Positions 34,018 to 43,382 of a stretch of 64,000 nt of DNA are shown here, one piece after another. Made by a program: the position numbers and the translations under genes. This DNA is from Sphingopyxis sp. UBA6723 (lineage in GTDB: Bacteria > Pseudomonadota > Alphaproteobacteria > Sphingomonadales > Sphingomonadaceae), in assembly GCF_002454115.1 (NCBI RefSeq), contig NZ_DKIH01000013.1, forward strand, positions 419,674 to 483,673. The letters are read 5' to 3'. The notes beneath the pieces are model-generated. The model did not search any database, was not told the DNA's origin, and worked only from the letters and a program-made list of their open reading frames with translations. The stretch's first letter is position 1. Each line of letters starts with the position of its first letter.

Positions 34018-35339
34018 ATGCGCCCCTTTCACCACCTCCTCGTCAACAATCTGATCGCCAACATCACCAATTTCACGGTATGGTTCGCGATCACCTTCTG
34101 GATTTTCCTCGAAACCCGGTCGGTGTTTGCGACGGGGATGATCGCGGGCATCTACCTGGTGCTCACCGGGGCGCTCGGCATCTGGTTCGGCAGCCTGGTC
34201 GATCATCACCGCAAGCGCAGCATGATGCTCGTCTCCAGCGTCGTGTCGCTGGCGATCTATGCCGCTGCGCTCGGCGCCTATGCGCTCGATCCCGGCATCC
34301 GCGTCGCCACGACCACCAGCGTCACCCTGTGGCTGTTCGTCCTGCTGACGATGCTGGGCGTGATTGTCGGCAATATCCGCATGATCGCGCTGCCGATTCT
34401 CGTCACCCTGCTGGTGCCAGCGGATCGGCGCGACAAGGCGAACGGGCTGGTCGGGATGGTCACCGGCATCGGCTTCCTCACCACTTCGGCGATCAGCGGC
34501 TTCCTCGTCGCGTGGGGCGGAATGTCGCGACGCTGGCCTTCGCTATCGCCTTCTCACTGCTCGCTGCACTCCACCTCCTTTTCGTTCCTGTCGACGAGCC
34601 GCGCGAAACGGACACGCATGATATGCCCCGACAGATCGACCTCGCCGGCACCTTCCGCGTGGTGCGCGCCATTCCGGGACTGTTCGCGCTGATCCTGTTC
34701 GCGGCGTTCAACAATCTGCTCGGCGGCGTCTTCATGGCGTTGATGGACGCTTACGGCCTGTCGTTGATGAAGGTCGAACAATGGGGGCTGCTCTGGGCCT
34801 TCGTTTCCTGCGCCTTCATCCTCAGCGGCGCGTTGATCGCGCGTACCGGCCTCGGTGCCAATCCGGTGCGGACGCTGCTCCTCGTCAACCTGATCGTCTG
34901 GGCCGTCGCGGCGCTGTTCACCGTCCAGTCGTCGGTCCTGTTGCTCACCATCGGCTGCTTCATCTGGCTGTTCCTCGGTCCCTATGCCGAGGCGGCCGAG
35001 CAGACCACGCTGCAAAAGGTCGTGCCGTTCGAGCGGCAGGGGCGCGTTTTTGGCTTTGCCCAGTCGGTCGAACAGGCCGCTTCGCCGCTCACCGCCTTCC
35101 TGATCGCCCCGCTGACCCAGTTCATCTTTGTGCCGCTGATGACCAGCGGTGCGGGCGCCGAGCTGATCGGCGATTGGTACGGCCGCGGCGCCGAACGCGG
35201 CATTGCGATCGTGTTCACGATAACTGGTGTGCTCGGCGTGCTGGCGACAATCGCTGCCTTCCGCTCGCAATCCTACCGGAAAATCTCGGGCGCCTATGCG
35301 ACGGGTACGTCGCTGGATGAAAAGACAGCCCCGACATAG
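34018..35339 (+). pseudogene. MFS transporter interrupted by a single frameshift
   Basis: Two overlapping frames make one major facilitator protein of about 440 residues. The first half (from MRPFHHLLVNNLIANIT, with the loop GSLVDHHRKRSMM) runs to SGFLVAWGGM in frame; the second half (VATLAFAIAFSLLAALHLLF to the C-terminus) is in the -1 frame. The break falls at about 34510-34525, near GGGG at 34514-34517; one missing base there would explain it. It could be a recent pseudogene, a sequencing or assembly error, or less likely programmed frameshifting. No slippery heptamer of the usual kind is visible. It is divergent from the dioxygenase pair. Confidence 0.8.
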
Positions 35340-35445
35340 GGATGCCTGATTGCGTTTTCGGTTTCCTTCTGCAACCATTCCTGAAGAGAAGCGGAATGGA
35401 GAGGCAGACGATGGCGCTCAAATCGAACCGGCGAGAGCGGGCCGC

Positions 35446-36606
35446 ATGACCATGCTCAACGGCATCCGCATCATTGATCTGACGACGGTGATCTTTGGCC
35501 CCTATGCCACGCAGATGCTCGCCGATCTTGGCGCCGAGGTGATCAAGGTCGAAACCCCCGGCCTTGGTGACATTTCGCGCTATCTGGGCAGCGGGGTTCC
35601 CGATCCCACGATGGGGTCGATCCACCTCACCGTGAACCGCGGCAAACGCTCGATAGCGCTCGATCTCAAGAAGCCCGACGACGCGGCAGTACTGCGCGAC
35701 CTTGTCGCGACCGCCGACGTGTTTTTTCACAATGTCCGCGGCAAGGCGATGGCCAAGCTCGGGTTCGACTATGGGGGTTGCAAGGCGATCAAGAACGACA
35801 TCATCTTTGTCCACGGCACCGGCTTCGGACAGGATGGCCCATATGCCGATTTGCAAGCCTATGACGACGTCATTCAGGCTGCGACGGGCACCACCAGCCT
35901 GCTCCCCCGCGTCGATGGCGACCCGCGCCCGCGCTATTTTCCCTCGCTGATCGCCGACAAGATCGCGGGCCAGTTCGGAGCGCAGGCGATCCTCGCGGCG
36001 CTGATCCACAAGCTGCGCACCGGCGAAGGGCAAGCGGTCGAGGTGCCGATGTTCGAATGTTTCGCCTCGTTCATGCTCACCGAACATCTGCGCGACGCGG
36101 CGCTCGACCCGCCGCTCGGCCCAGCGGGCTATCCGCGCCAGCTCGACCCGACGCGCCAGCCCTTCCCGACGAGCGACGGTTATCTGGCGATCGTCCCCTA
36201 TACCGCCGAATCGACCGCGCGGTTGATGGCGCTGCTCGGCAGCGAGGGACTGACCCAAACCCCCGAATTCGAGGCGGCAAAGGCGAAGGGCCAGCATATG
36301 CCGATCGTTTACCGCGAGATCGCCCGCAAGACCCCGGCGAAAACCACCGCCGAATGGCTCGCGCTGTTCGCCGCCAACGACATTCCTGCAATGGCGGCGC
36401 GCGACCTGCAGGACGTCAAAGAGGATCCGCATTTCGTCGCGACCGGTTTCTTCCGCCACCGCACCCACCCCGACGTCGGCGCATTCCACGAAATGCAGCC
36501 GCCGGTGAAATATGGCGCCGCCCCCGCGCGCGACTTGGGTTTTGCACCAAAGGTCGATGGCGACGGCGCCGTAATCCGCGCCGAACTCGCAGAGAGGCAT
36601 GGCTGA
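35446..36606 (+). CDS. CaiB/BaiF-family (family III) CoA transferase
   Basis: A 386-residue enzyme moving CoA between carboxylic acids. N-terminal GIRIIDLTTVIFGPYATQML and DLGAEVIKVETPGLGD, with the catalytic aspartate expected in the AYDDVIQAATG stretch, match the family. The true substrate pair cannot be read (formyl-, carnitine-, bile acid-, and succinyl-CoA types are all related). ATG 35446 (MTMLNG) is favoured over the open upstream frame. It is co-directional with the broken transporter (gap about 106 bases) and with the MAPEG genes. Confidence 0.87.
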   Translation: MTMLNGIRIIDLTTVIFGPYATQMLADLGAEVIKVETPGLGDISRYLGSGVPDPTMGSIHLTVNRGKRSIALDLKKPDDAAVLRDLVATADVFFHNVRGKAMAKLGFDYGGCKAIKNDIIFVHGTGFGQDGPYADLQAYDDVIQAATGTTSLLPRVDGDPRPRYFPSLIADKIAGQFGAQAILAALIHKLRTGEGQAVEVPMFECFASFMLTEHLRDAALDPPLGPAGYPRQLDPTRQPFPTSDGYLAIVPYTAESTARLMALLGSEGLTQTPEFEAAKAKGQHMPIVYREIARKTPAKTTAEWLALFAANDIPAMAARDLQDVKEDPHFVATGFFRHRTHPDVGAFHEMQPPVKYGAAPARDLGFAPKVDGDGAVIRAELAERHG

Positions 36607-36671
36607 ACATCGAAGATTGCATTGTTGGTCGCGCGGCCTAGCATGCCGCGCCAATATAGAGGGGGAATGAG

Positions 36672-37103
36672 ATGCCTGAAAATCTACTGGCGCCAGGCGC
36701 GGTCCTCGCGTTGTGGACGCTAGTCATGCTCGGCTGGCTGGCGGTGAGCCGCGGCGCCGCTGTAAAGAAGGCTGGCATCGACATCAGCAAGGCGCAACCC
36801 GGTGGCCGCGGTGCGGACCTAGAGCCAGCCCTGCCGCCCAGCGCCAACTGGAAGTCGCACAATTACACCCATTTGCTCGAACAGCCGACGCTATTCTATG
36901 CCGTCATCGTCTTTCTGCATCTGTCTGGGGGCAGCACCGACCTGACGCGCGGTCTGGCATGGGCTTATGTTATTTTGCGGATCGTGCACAGCATATGGCA
37001 AGCCACCGTCAACCGGCTACCGGTTCGCTTCGCCATCTTCATGGCATCGACAGTCTGCTTGATCGTGCTCGCAGTGCTGGCGGTGATCGCCACTTTGGGT
37101 TGA
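36672..37103 (+). CDS. MAPEG-family membrane protein, first of tandem pair
   Basis: A 143-residue protein with about four transmembrane helices and the MAPEG-type central motif HNYTHLLEQPTLFYAVIV, then YVILRIVHSIWQ. MAPEG proteins include membrane glutathione transferases and eicosanoid enzymes; the bacterial ones are mostly unassigned. GGGGGAATGAG precedes ATG 36672. Its neighbour at 37116 is a clear paralogue, pointing to local duplication. Confidence 0.85.
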   Translation: MPENLLAPGAVLALWTLVMLGWLAVSRGAAVKKAGIDISKAQPGGRGADLEPALPPSANWKSHNYTHLLEQPTLFYAVIVFLHLSGGSTDLTRGLAWAYVILRIVHSIWQATVNRLPVRFAIFMASTVCLIVLAVLAVIATLG

Positions 37104-37115
37104 GGGGGAAATATC

Positions 37116-37550
37116 ATGGACACCAATGCAATTTTGGGGCCGGTCGCGACGCTCGCGCTCTGGTCGATGATCATCTGGGTGTGGATGTACGCAACGCGCA
37201 TCCCGGCGATGCAACGCGCCAAGATCGACGCGAAAAATCTGGTCGGCACGACCGGCAGGGGACTCGACGAAGTCTTGCCGCCGGAAGTGCAGTGGAAGGC
37301 GCATAACTATAATCACCTGATGGAACAGCCGACGGTCTTTTACGCCGTCGCGCTCGCGCTCGCGGTGGGCGGTATGGGCGGCGGACTGAATGCCCAGCTC
37401 GCCTGGGCCTATGTGGCTCTGCGCATCGTTCACAGCCTGATCCAGGTGACGGTCAACCGCGTGCTGTGGCGCTTTGCGGTGTTCGCGCTCGCCAGCATCG
37501 CGCTGCTCGCGCTGTGCGTGCATGCGTTCATGGGGTTTGTGCTGTATTGA
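37116..37550 (+). CDS. MAPEG-family membrane protein, second of tandem pair
   Basis: A 144-residue paralogue of the preceding gene, with the matching stretch HNYNHLMEQPTVFYAVALA and YVALRIVHSLIQVTVNRVLW. Predicted four-helix membrane protein. GAGGGGGAA precedes ATG 37116, 13 bases after the first paralogue's stop, so the two are co-transcribed and could form a mixed trimer. Followed by repeat E1 between convergent genes. Confidence 0.85.
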   Translation: MDTNAILGPVATLALWSMIIWVWMYATRIPAMQRAKIDAKNLVGTTGRGLDEVLPPEVQWKAHNYNHLMEQPTVFYAVALALAVGGMGGGLNAQLAWAYVALRIVHSLIQVTVNRVLWRFAVFALASIALLALCVHAFMGFVLY

Positions 37551-37558
37551 GTTAATAT

Positions 37559-37648
37559 CGTCGCCCCCGCGAAGGCGGGGGCCGCCGTGGTTTTACGCTG
37601 CGTCGTGGGGAAAACCCTCCAGCGGCCCCCGCCTTCGCGGGGGCGACG
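37559..37648. repeat. Inverted repeat pair, family E, copy 1
   Basis: The arms CGTCGCCCCCGCGAAGGCG and CGCCTTCGCGGGGGCGACG around a variable centre, between convergent genes; shared with 60861-60950. Confidence 0.9.
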
Positions 37649-37649
37649 A

Positions 37650-38852
37650 CTATTTCCGGCTGAACCGCCCCGCCAGCTCGACATGCGTCGACCAGCGGAA
37701 CTGGCCAACCGGCTGCACCCAATCGAGTGTATAACCGCCCTCGACCAGCAGCTTCGCGTCACGCGCGAAGCTTGCGGGATTGCAACTGACATAGGCGATC
37801 ACCGGCGTATCCGACGCCGCCAATTGCACCACCTGCTCCTCGGCCCCCGCACGCGGCGGATCGAGGATCACCGCGCCAAAGCGATTCAGCTCGGCGGGGA
37901 TCAACGGCCGTCGGAACAGGTCGCGATGCTCGGTCGCGACCAGCGCCCCGACGCGGTTCGCCGACGCTTTCAGCGCCGCAATCGCATCGCGCGCGCCTTC
38001 GGCGGCATAAACCTTGCGCCCTTTTTGCAGCGACAGCGCAAACGTCCCGACCCCCGCGAACAGATCGGCAATCGCCCCGGCATCACCGATCGCCTTTGCC
38101 ACCGCATCGACCAGCGCCGCCTGCCCCGCGGTCGTCGGCTGCAGAAATGAAAACGCCGGAACTTCGACCGTGACATCGCCAAAGCAGACCGTCGGCGGTT
38201 CGGGCTGCCACAAGGTTTCCAGTCCATGCCCCTGATCGACGGCAAAGCGGGCCAGCTTATGCGTCCCCGCAAAATCTTGCAGCGCCATCGCGGCGTCGAG
38301 ACCCTCGGCCTTGACGCCTTCCAGCACCACCTCGACCCCCTGGTCGAGCATCTGGAGCTTGACCTTCACCGGCCGCTTCTGCTGCGCAATTGTCGTCAGC
38401 AGCGCGCGCAGCGGTGCGATCAGCGCGAAGAGTTCGGGAAGCAGCAGTGGGCATTGCCGCATGTCGACGATCTGGTTGCTTTGCGCCGCGTTGAAACCGA
38501 TCGCGACCTGCTTGCCGGTGCGCAGCGCGGTCAGCGCCGCCCGGCGGCGGCTTTGCGGCGGCGACAGCAGCGCGGGCAGGACTTCGTCGACCGGCACATC
38601 CTGTCCGGCCAGCGCGCCGACCACCCGGTCGCGCACAAAATCGGCGAGCGCCGGTTCGGCGACATGCTGCAACTCGCATCCGCCGCATTTGCCGAAATGC
38701 CGGCACGGCGGTTCGGCGCGATTTGGACCAGGGATGATGATGCCGTCGTCGCGCACCCGATCGCCCGGAACACCGCCAGCGACATGACGACCATCGCCGG
38801 TCACGCCATCGCCGCGCGCGGCAATGCGCTCGATCAGCGCAGTTTCGCTCAT
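37650..38852 (-). CDS. 23S rRNA m5U methyltransferase-like (RlmD/TrmA family)
   Basis: A 400-residue SAM-dependent RNA methyltransferase forming 5-methyluridine. Fe-S cluster cysteines are seen as CRHFGKCGGC near residue 50, with a fourth in RQCPLLL. The SAM motif is IADLFAGVGTFAL; the catalytic cysteine lies in YVSCNPASFARD. No clear N-terminal TRAM domain beyond the first 45 residues. It starts one base after the nnrDE stop. The target uridine (U747, U1939 or another) cannot be told from sequence. Confidence 0.86.
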   Translation of the reverse strand: MSETALIERIAARGDGVTGDGRHVAGGVPGDRVRDDGIIIPGPNRAEPPCRHFGKCGGCELQHVAEPALADFVRDRVVGALAGQDVPVDEVLPALLSPPQSRRRAALTALRTGKQVAIGFNAAQSNQIVDMRQCPLLLPELFALIAPLRALLTTIAQQKRPVKVKLQMLDQGVEVVLEGVKAEGLDAAMALQDFAGTHKLARFAVDQGHGLETLWQPEPPTVCFGDVTVEVPAFSFLQPTTAGQAALVDAVAKAIGDAGAIADLFAGVGTFALSLQKGRKVYAAEGARDAIAALKASANRVGALVATEHRDLFRRPLIPAELNRFGAVILDPPRAGAEEQVVQLAASDTPVIAYVSCNPASFARDAKLLVEGGYTLDWVQPVGQFRWSTHVELAGRFSRK

Positions 38853-38853
38853 T

Positions 38854-40206
38854 TCATTCCCTAACCAGATCGTCGGCGACAAGGCCGCGGCCTATACGCG
38901 CGGCCTGCGCCATATGCCACCCCACCGCCGCGACCGCCGCATCGAACGCATCGCCGCCACGTGCCAGCATCGCCCCGCACGCGCCCGCCAGTACATCGCC
39001 GGTCCCAGCGGTCGCCAGCCAGGGACTGCCCGGCCAGGCCGCCACAACGCGGCCGTCGGGCGCGGCGACGATGGTATCGGCGCCCTTATAGACGACCACC
39101 GCCCCCGTGCGCACCGCCGCCGCCTTCGCGCGATCGATCTTGCTGCCGTATAATTCGGGAAAGGAGCGCACAAACTCGCCCTCATGCGGAGTCAGGATCG
39201 CACGGCATGGCGTTTCGCACAGGCGCGGCAAGGCCGCCGCAATAGCCGCCGCGTCGAGCACCAGCGGCTTGCCCGAATCAAGCGCGACCTCGACATCGAA
39301 CAGCAATTCATCGCCGGCCGGAAAGCCCGGCCCGATCACGACCGCCCCGACGCGCGGATCGCTCAGCCGCTCGCCAAAGCGCGCATCGCTCTCGGTGATG
39401 ATCGCGGACAGCGGCGCGCGTTCGCTGCCCTCCAGCACGACATACCCCGCCCCCGCGCGCAGCGCCGCCGCCGACGCCAGCCCCGCCGCCCCCGGCATCG
39501 GCCCGGCAAACACCAGCACCATTCCGCGGTTGAACTTGTGGGCGGTCGCCGCGGGTGTAGCTAGCTTCAATGACGGCAAGGTCCGCATCGCGCCACGCGA
39601 GCCAATCCCGATAGGCGCCAGCAACACGCGGCCGCAGGCAGGCGCTGTGGGCAGCAAAACATGCGCAGGTTTCAGCCCGCCGAGCGCCAATGTGACATCG
39701 GCAGCAAGTGGCGGCAACCAATCGGCGTTGCCGTCGCTCTCGACACCGCTCGGTACATCAACTGCCAGCACACGGCGTCCGGCGAAGCGCTTCAACAGCA
39801 GGGCCAGGTCGTCAGCCAGCGGCCGCGACAGGCCAACGCCGAACAGCGAGTCGACGATCAACGGCGAAGGCGCCAATGCGGCGTCGATTGCCTCGACTGG
39901 CCCACGCCACCCCGCGCGCGCCGCCTTGGCCAGATCCGTCGCAGGTTCCGCCAAAGCCGCCACCCGCACCGCTGCACCGCGCTCGGCCAGCAACCGCGCC
40001 GCGACATAGCCGTCGCCGCCGTTGTTGCCGGGTCCGCACAGGATCAGAATCGGCGATCCCGCCGCCATCCGCCACGCGGTGTCGGCGACCGCTGCCCCGG
40101 CAAGCTCCATCAATTCGGACAGCAGCGTGCCTCGCGCCGCGCAAGCAGCTTCGGCCTCGCGCATCGCGGCGCTGGTCAGGATCGGGGCGTCTGCGGGAAC
40201 GGACAT
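38854..40206 (-). CDS. nnrDE: Bifunctional NAD(P)HX repair enzyme (epimerase and dehydratase)
   Basis: A 450-residue fusion: the N-terminal epimerase (YjeF_N, GPGNNGGDGYVAARLL) interconverts R- and S-NAD(P)HX, and the C-terminal carbohydrate-kinase-like part (FAGPMPGAAGLASAAALRAG; TAGTGDVLAGACGAML) is the ADP/ATP-dependent dehydratase. Together they restore hydrated NAD(P)H. ATG 40206 (MSVPADAP) is the first plausible start. It is followed by the RNA methyltransferase gene after one base. B2 repeat lies upstream. Confidence 0.92.
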   Translation of the reverse strand: MSVPADAPILTSAAMREAEAACAARGTLLSELMELAGAAVADTAWRMAAGSPILILCGPGNNGGDGYVAARLLAERGAAVRVAALAEPATDLAKAARAGWRGPVEAIDAALAPSPLIVDSLFGVGLSRPLADDLALLLKRFAGRRVLAVDVPSGVESDGNADWLPPLAADVTLALGGLKPAHVLLPTAPACGRVLLAPIGIGSRGAMRTLPSLKLATPAATAHKFNRGMVLVFAGPMPGAAGLASAAALRAGAGYVVLEGSERAPLSAIITESDARFGERLSDPRVGAVVIGPGFPAGDELLFDVEVALDSGKPLVLDAAAIAAALPRLCETPCRAILTPHEGEFVRSFPELYGSKIDRAKAAAVRTGAVVVYKGADTIVAAPDGRVVAAWPGSPWLATAGTGDVLAGACGAMLARGGDAFDAAVAAVGWHMAQAARIGRGLVADDLVRE

Positions 40207-40266
40207 GGTGCTAGACTAGCACGCCAAACCAAAAAGTCGCGGGGGAAGCGCTCGCTCCCCTCACCC

Positions 40267-40340
40267 GTCATTGCGAGCGCAGCGAAGCAATCCAGAGCGG
40301 TTTACGCAACGCTGGATTGCTTCGCTGCGCTCGCAATGAC
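40267..40340. repeat. Inverted repeat pair, family B, copy 2
   Basis: The arms GTCATTGCGAGCGCAGCGAA and TTCGCTGCGCTCGCAATGAC around CCAGAGCGGTTTACGC, a centre shared with the copy at 51960. Confidence 0.92.
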
Positions 40341-40348
40341 GAAAATAT

Positions 40349-40735
40349 TCAGGTCGCGCCACCCGTATTCGCCGGCAACCGATAGCGGTCGCTCCCAATT
40401 GCAACCTCGATCATGCCGTCACCGACAATCGTGACTTTCGCAGGTTCAGCCCCGTCCGCCGACACCACCCCGCGCCCATCGGTCGTGATCTGCAACCGAC
40501 GATAGCCGACGTTGGGCCGCCCGACGACCAGCACCGTCCCGTCCACACCGCTCATCTCCTCGACGGTGCAGGTGCGGTCGAACAGCTTGGCGCCTTCCAG
40601 GGCGCATTCGATACGCCCGTTCGCCGCCGCGTCGCGCGACCCCCGCGCTTCGGCTTCGGCCAGATCGCCATTGTCGGGCGCGCCGCCGCATGCCGCCAGA
40701 AGCAGGAACCCAACAAAGGCCCCCAGTTTCCGCAT
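40349..40735 (-). CDS. Small lipoprotein of unknown function
   Basis: A 128-residue predicted lipoprotein. Signal peptide [16 protein letters not shown] ends in lipobox LAAC with Cys16 acylated; the mature part has a Cys pair (RIECALEG, RTCTVEE) and is otherwise small and polar. ATG 40735 overlaps the last base of the ilvD stop (TAATG), so translation is coupled to ilvD. No family is recognised. Confidence 0.72.
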   Translation of the reverse strand: MRKLGAFVGFLLLAACGGAPDNGDLAEAEARGSRDAAANGRIECALEGAKLFDRTCTVEEMSGVDGTVLVVGRPNVGYRRLQITTDGRGVVSADGAEPAKVTIVGDGMIEVAIGSDRYRLPANTGGAT

Positions 40736-42591
40736 TACTTGCCCTTCAATTGCGACAAGTCGCGCACGGCGCCTCTCGCCGCGCTCGTCGTCATCGCGGC
40801 ATAGGCCTGCAGCGCGACCGAAACCTTGCGCGGGCGCGGCTTGGCGGGTTGCCAGGCGGCGTCGCCTTTCGCCTCCATCGCCGCCCGTCGCCGGGCGAGC
40901 TCGGCGTCCGGCACGGCAAGGTGGATCGTGCGATTGGGAATATCGATTTCGATCAAATCGCCATCTTCGACCAGCCCGATCAGGCCGCCCTCAGCGGCTT
41001 CGGGCGAGGCATGGCCAATCGACAGCCCCGACGTGCCGCCTGAGAAACGCCCGTCGGTGACCAGCGCACAAGCCGCGCCCAGCCCCTTCGATTTCAGATA
41101 GCTCGTCGGATACAGCATTTCCTGCATCCCCGGTCCGCCCTTCGGGCCCTCGTAGCGGATGACCACCACGTCTCCCGCGACGACCTGACCGGTCAGGATG
41201 CCCGCAACCGACGCATCCTGGCTTTCAAACACCTTCGCCGGCCCCGAAAATTTCAGGATCGATTCGTCGACCCCCGCGGTTTTCACGATGCAGCCATCGA
41301 CCGCCAGATTGCCCGACAGCACCGCCAGCCCGCCGTCTTGGCTGAACGCATGCGACGCCGACCGGATCACGCCGTTCTCGCGGTCCAGATCGAGCGAGTC
41401 CCAGCGTCGCTCCTGACTGAACGCCACCTGCGTCGGCACCCCGCCCGGCGCCGCCATGAAGAATTTCTGCACCTCGGGATCATTCGTCCTCGAAATGTCC
41501 CATTTATTCAGCGCATCGCCCAGCGTCGCGCTGTGCACCGTCGGCAGATGCGCGTGGAGCAGGCCGGCACGTTCCAGTTGGCCGAGGATCGCCATGATCC
41601 CTCCCGCGCGGTGGACATCCTCCATATGGACGTCCGACTTGGCGGGCGCGACCTTTGACAGGCACGGCACCCGGCGCGACAGGCGGTCGATGTCGGTCAT
41701 CGTGAAATCGACCCCGGCCTCGAACGCCGCCGCCAGCAAATGCAGCACGGTGTTCGTCGACCCGCCCATCGCAATATCAAGGCTCATCGCATTCTCGAAC
41801 GCCTCGAACGTCGCGATATTGCGCGGCAGGACGCTGTCGTCATCTTCCTCATAATGCCGCTTGCACATCTCGACGACGATCCGCCCGGCGCGCAGGAACA
41901 ATTCCTTGCGGTCGGCGTGGGTTGCGAGCTGCGAACCATTGCCCGGCAGCGACAGCCCGAGGGCTTCGGTCAGGCAGTTCATCGAGTTGGCGGTGAACAT
42001 CCCCGAGCATGAACCGCAGGTCGGGCAGGCCGCCTGCTCGATCGCCAGCACCTCTTCATCGCTGTATTTCTCATCCGCCGCGGCGACCATCGCATCGACC
42101 AGATCGAGCGCCACCGTCTTGCCGTTCAGGACGACCTTACCGGCCTCCATCGGCCCGCCCGACACGAAGACGACGGGGATGTTGATGCGCAGCGCCGCCA
42201 TCAACATCCCCGGGGTGATCTTGTCGCAGTTCGAGATGCACACCATCGCGTCGGCGCAATGCGCGTTGACCATATACTCCACGCTATCGGCGATCAGGTC
42301 GCGGCTGGGCAGCGAATAGAGCATGCCGTCATGCCCCATCGCGATCCCGTCATCGACCGCGATCGTATTGAATTCCTTGGCGACCCCGCCGACCGCCTCG
42401 ATCTCGCGCGCGACCATCTGGCCCAGGTCTTTCAGATGGACATGGCCGGGGACGAACTGAGTGAAGCTGTTGACCACCGCGATGATCGGCTTGCCGAAAT
42501 CGCCATCCTTCATCCCCGTCGCGCGCCACAGCCCGCGGGCGCCCGCCTGATTGCGGCCATGCGTGGTGGTGCGCGAACGATAAGAAGGCAT
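40735..42591 (-). CDS. ilvD: Dihydroxy-acid dehydratase
   Basis: A 618-residue Fe-S enzyme for the third common step of valine and isoleucine synthesis. Cluster cysteines are in [13 protein letters not shown] and [38 protein letters not shown] is near the C-terminus. Length is normal for the long form. ATG 42591 ([20 protein letters not shown]) is the typical N-terminus and has AGGATAT upstream. Followed by an overlapping lipoprotein gene. Confidence 0.95.
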   Translation of the reverse strand: MPSYRSRTTTHGRNQAGARGLWRATGMKDGDFGKPIIAVVNSFTQFVPGHVHLKDLGQMVAREIEAVGGVAKEFNTIAVDDGIAMGHDGMLYSLPSRDLIADSVEYMVNAHCADAMVCISNCDKITPGMLMAALRINIPVVFVSGGPMEAGKVVLNGKTVALDLVDAMVAAADEKYSDEEVLAIEQAACPTCGSCSGMFTANSMNCLTEALGLSLPGNGSQLATHADRKELFLRAGRIVVEMCKRHYEEDDDSVLPRNIATFEAFENAMSLDIAMGGSTNTVLHLLAAAFEAGVDFTMTDIDRLSRRVPCLSKVAPAKSDVHMEDVHRAGGIMAILGQLERAGLLHAHLPTVHSATLGDALNKWDISRTNDPEVQKFFMAAPGGVPTQVAFSQERRWDSLDLDRENGVIRSASHAFSQDGGLAVLSGNLAVDGCIVKTAGVDESILKFSGPAKVFESQDASVAGILTGQVVAGDVVVIRYEGPKGGPGMQEMLYPTSYLKSKGLGAACALVTDGRFSGGTSGLSIGHASPEAAEGGLIGLVEDGDLIEIDIPNRTIHLAVPDAELARRRAAMEAKGDAAWQPAKPRPRKVSVALQAYAAMTTSAARGAVRDLSQLKGK

Positions 42592-42650
42592 TTTTCGATA
42601 TCCTAGAAACATTATTACAAATTTTGGCGACTGAAAGCGCCTCTACACGC

Positions 42651-43382
42651 CTATCCCGCGATGTTCAACGCCACTTTCTGGCACATGCGCGCCAGCCGCG
42701 CCGCAAACAGCGCCTGCCCCGCCGCATCGCCAACCAGGTCCTGCCGCATCTCGATCCCGACATAGGGAATAGCATTGCCCTCGGCATGGCGGTTCATCGT
42801 CGCGTTGAGGAGCTTGCCCGAATAGGGCAGCTGATCGCCGACATTCAGCTCTTCGGCCTCCAGCGCCGCAATTGCCGTCGAAGCGAGCCGGTCGTCCTCA
42901 TTGTACAGCACCCCCACATGCCAGGGCCGCTCCTGCTCGGGATGCGCCGCCAGTGACGGGGTAAAGCTGTGCAGCGACAGGATCATCGCCGGGCGATGCG
43001 CCGCAATCGTCGCAGCAATATGGTCGTGATAGGGCCGGAAGAACCGCGCCAGCCGCGCCTCGCGCGCCGCGTCGTCCAGCGCATTGCCCGGCACCGCATG
43101 CCCGTCGCTGGCGATCGGTAGCACCCCCGGCGCGTCCTCCTCGCGGTTGCAATCGACGACCAGCCGCGACACACCGCCCAAGATCGCTGCATCGACCGCG
43201 CCCTCCGCAACCAGCAGCGTAGCGACCTCGGCCACCCCTATATCAATCGCGATATGGTTGGTCAGCAGCGGGGAATCGATGCCAAGGTCGATGTCATCCG
43301 GGACATGGTTCGACGCATGATCGGCAATCAGCAGGATGCCGCCCGCGCGCGGAGTGCCAAGCTGGCGCCACGCCTCGCTCAT
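42651..43382 (-). CDS. N-formylglutamate amidohydrolase family protein
   Basis: A 243-residue hydrolase of the N-formylglutamate deformylase (HutG-like) family. Seen are IADHASNHVPDDI near the N-terminus, VVDCNREEDAPGV, and LSLHSFTPSL. It could act on N-formylglutamate or another N-acyl amino acid; no other histidine-degradation gene is nearby. ATG 43382 overlaps the ispE stop (ATGA). The frame stays open 60 codons upstream inside ispE, which I disregard. Confidence 0.83.
   Translation of the reverse strand: MSEAWRQLGTPRAGGILLIADHASNHVPDDIDLGIDSPLLTNHIAIDIGVAEVATLLVAEGAVDAAILGGVSRLVVDCNREEDAPGVLPIASDGHAVPGNALDDAAREARLARFFRPYHDHIAATIAAHRPAMILSLHSFTPSLAAHPEQERPWHVGVLYNEDDRLASTAIAALEAEELNVGDQLPYSGKLLNATMNRHAEGNAIPYVGIEMRQDLVGDAAGQALFAARLARMCQKVALNIAG

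Noticed and set aside
34510..34525. Programmed ribosomal frameshifting in the MFS gene
   Set aside because: No usual -1 slippery heptamer or obvious downstream pseudoknot, and transporters of this family are not known to use it; a point deletion or sequencing error is simpler.
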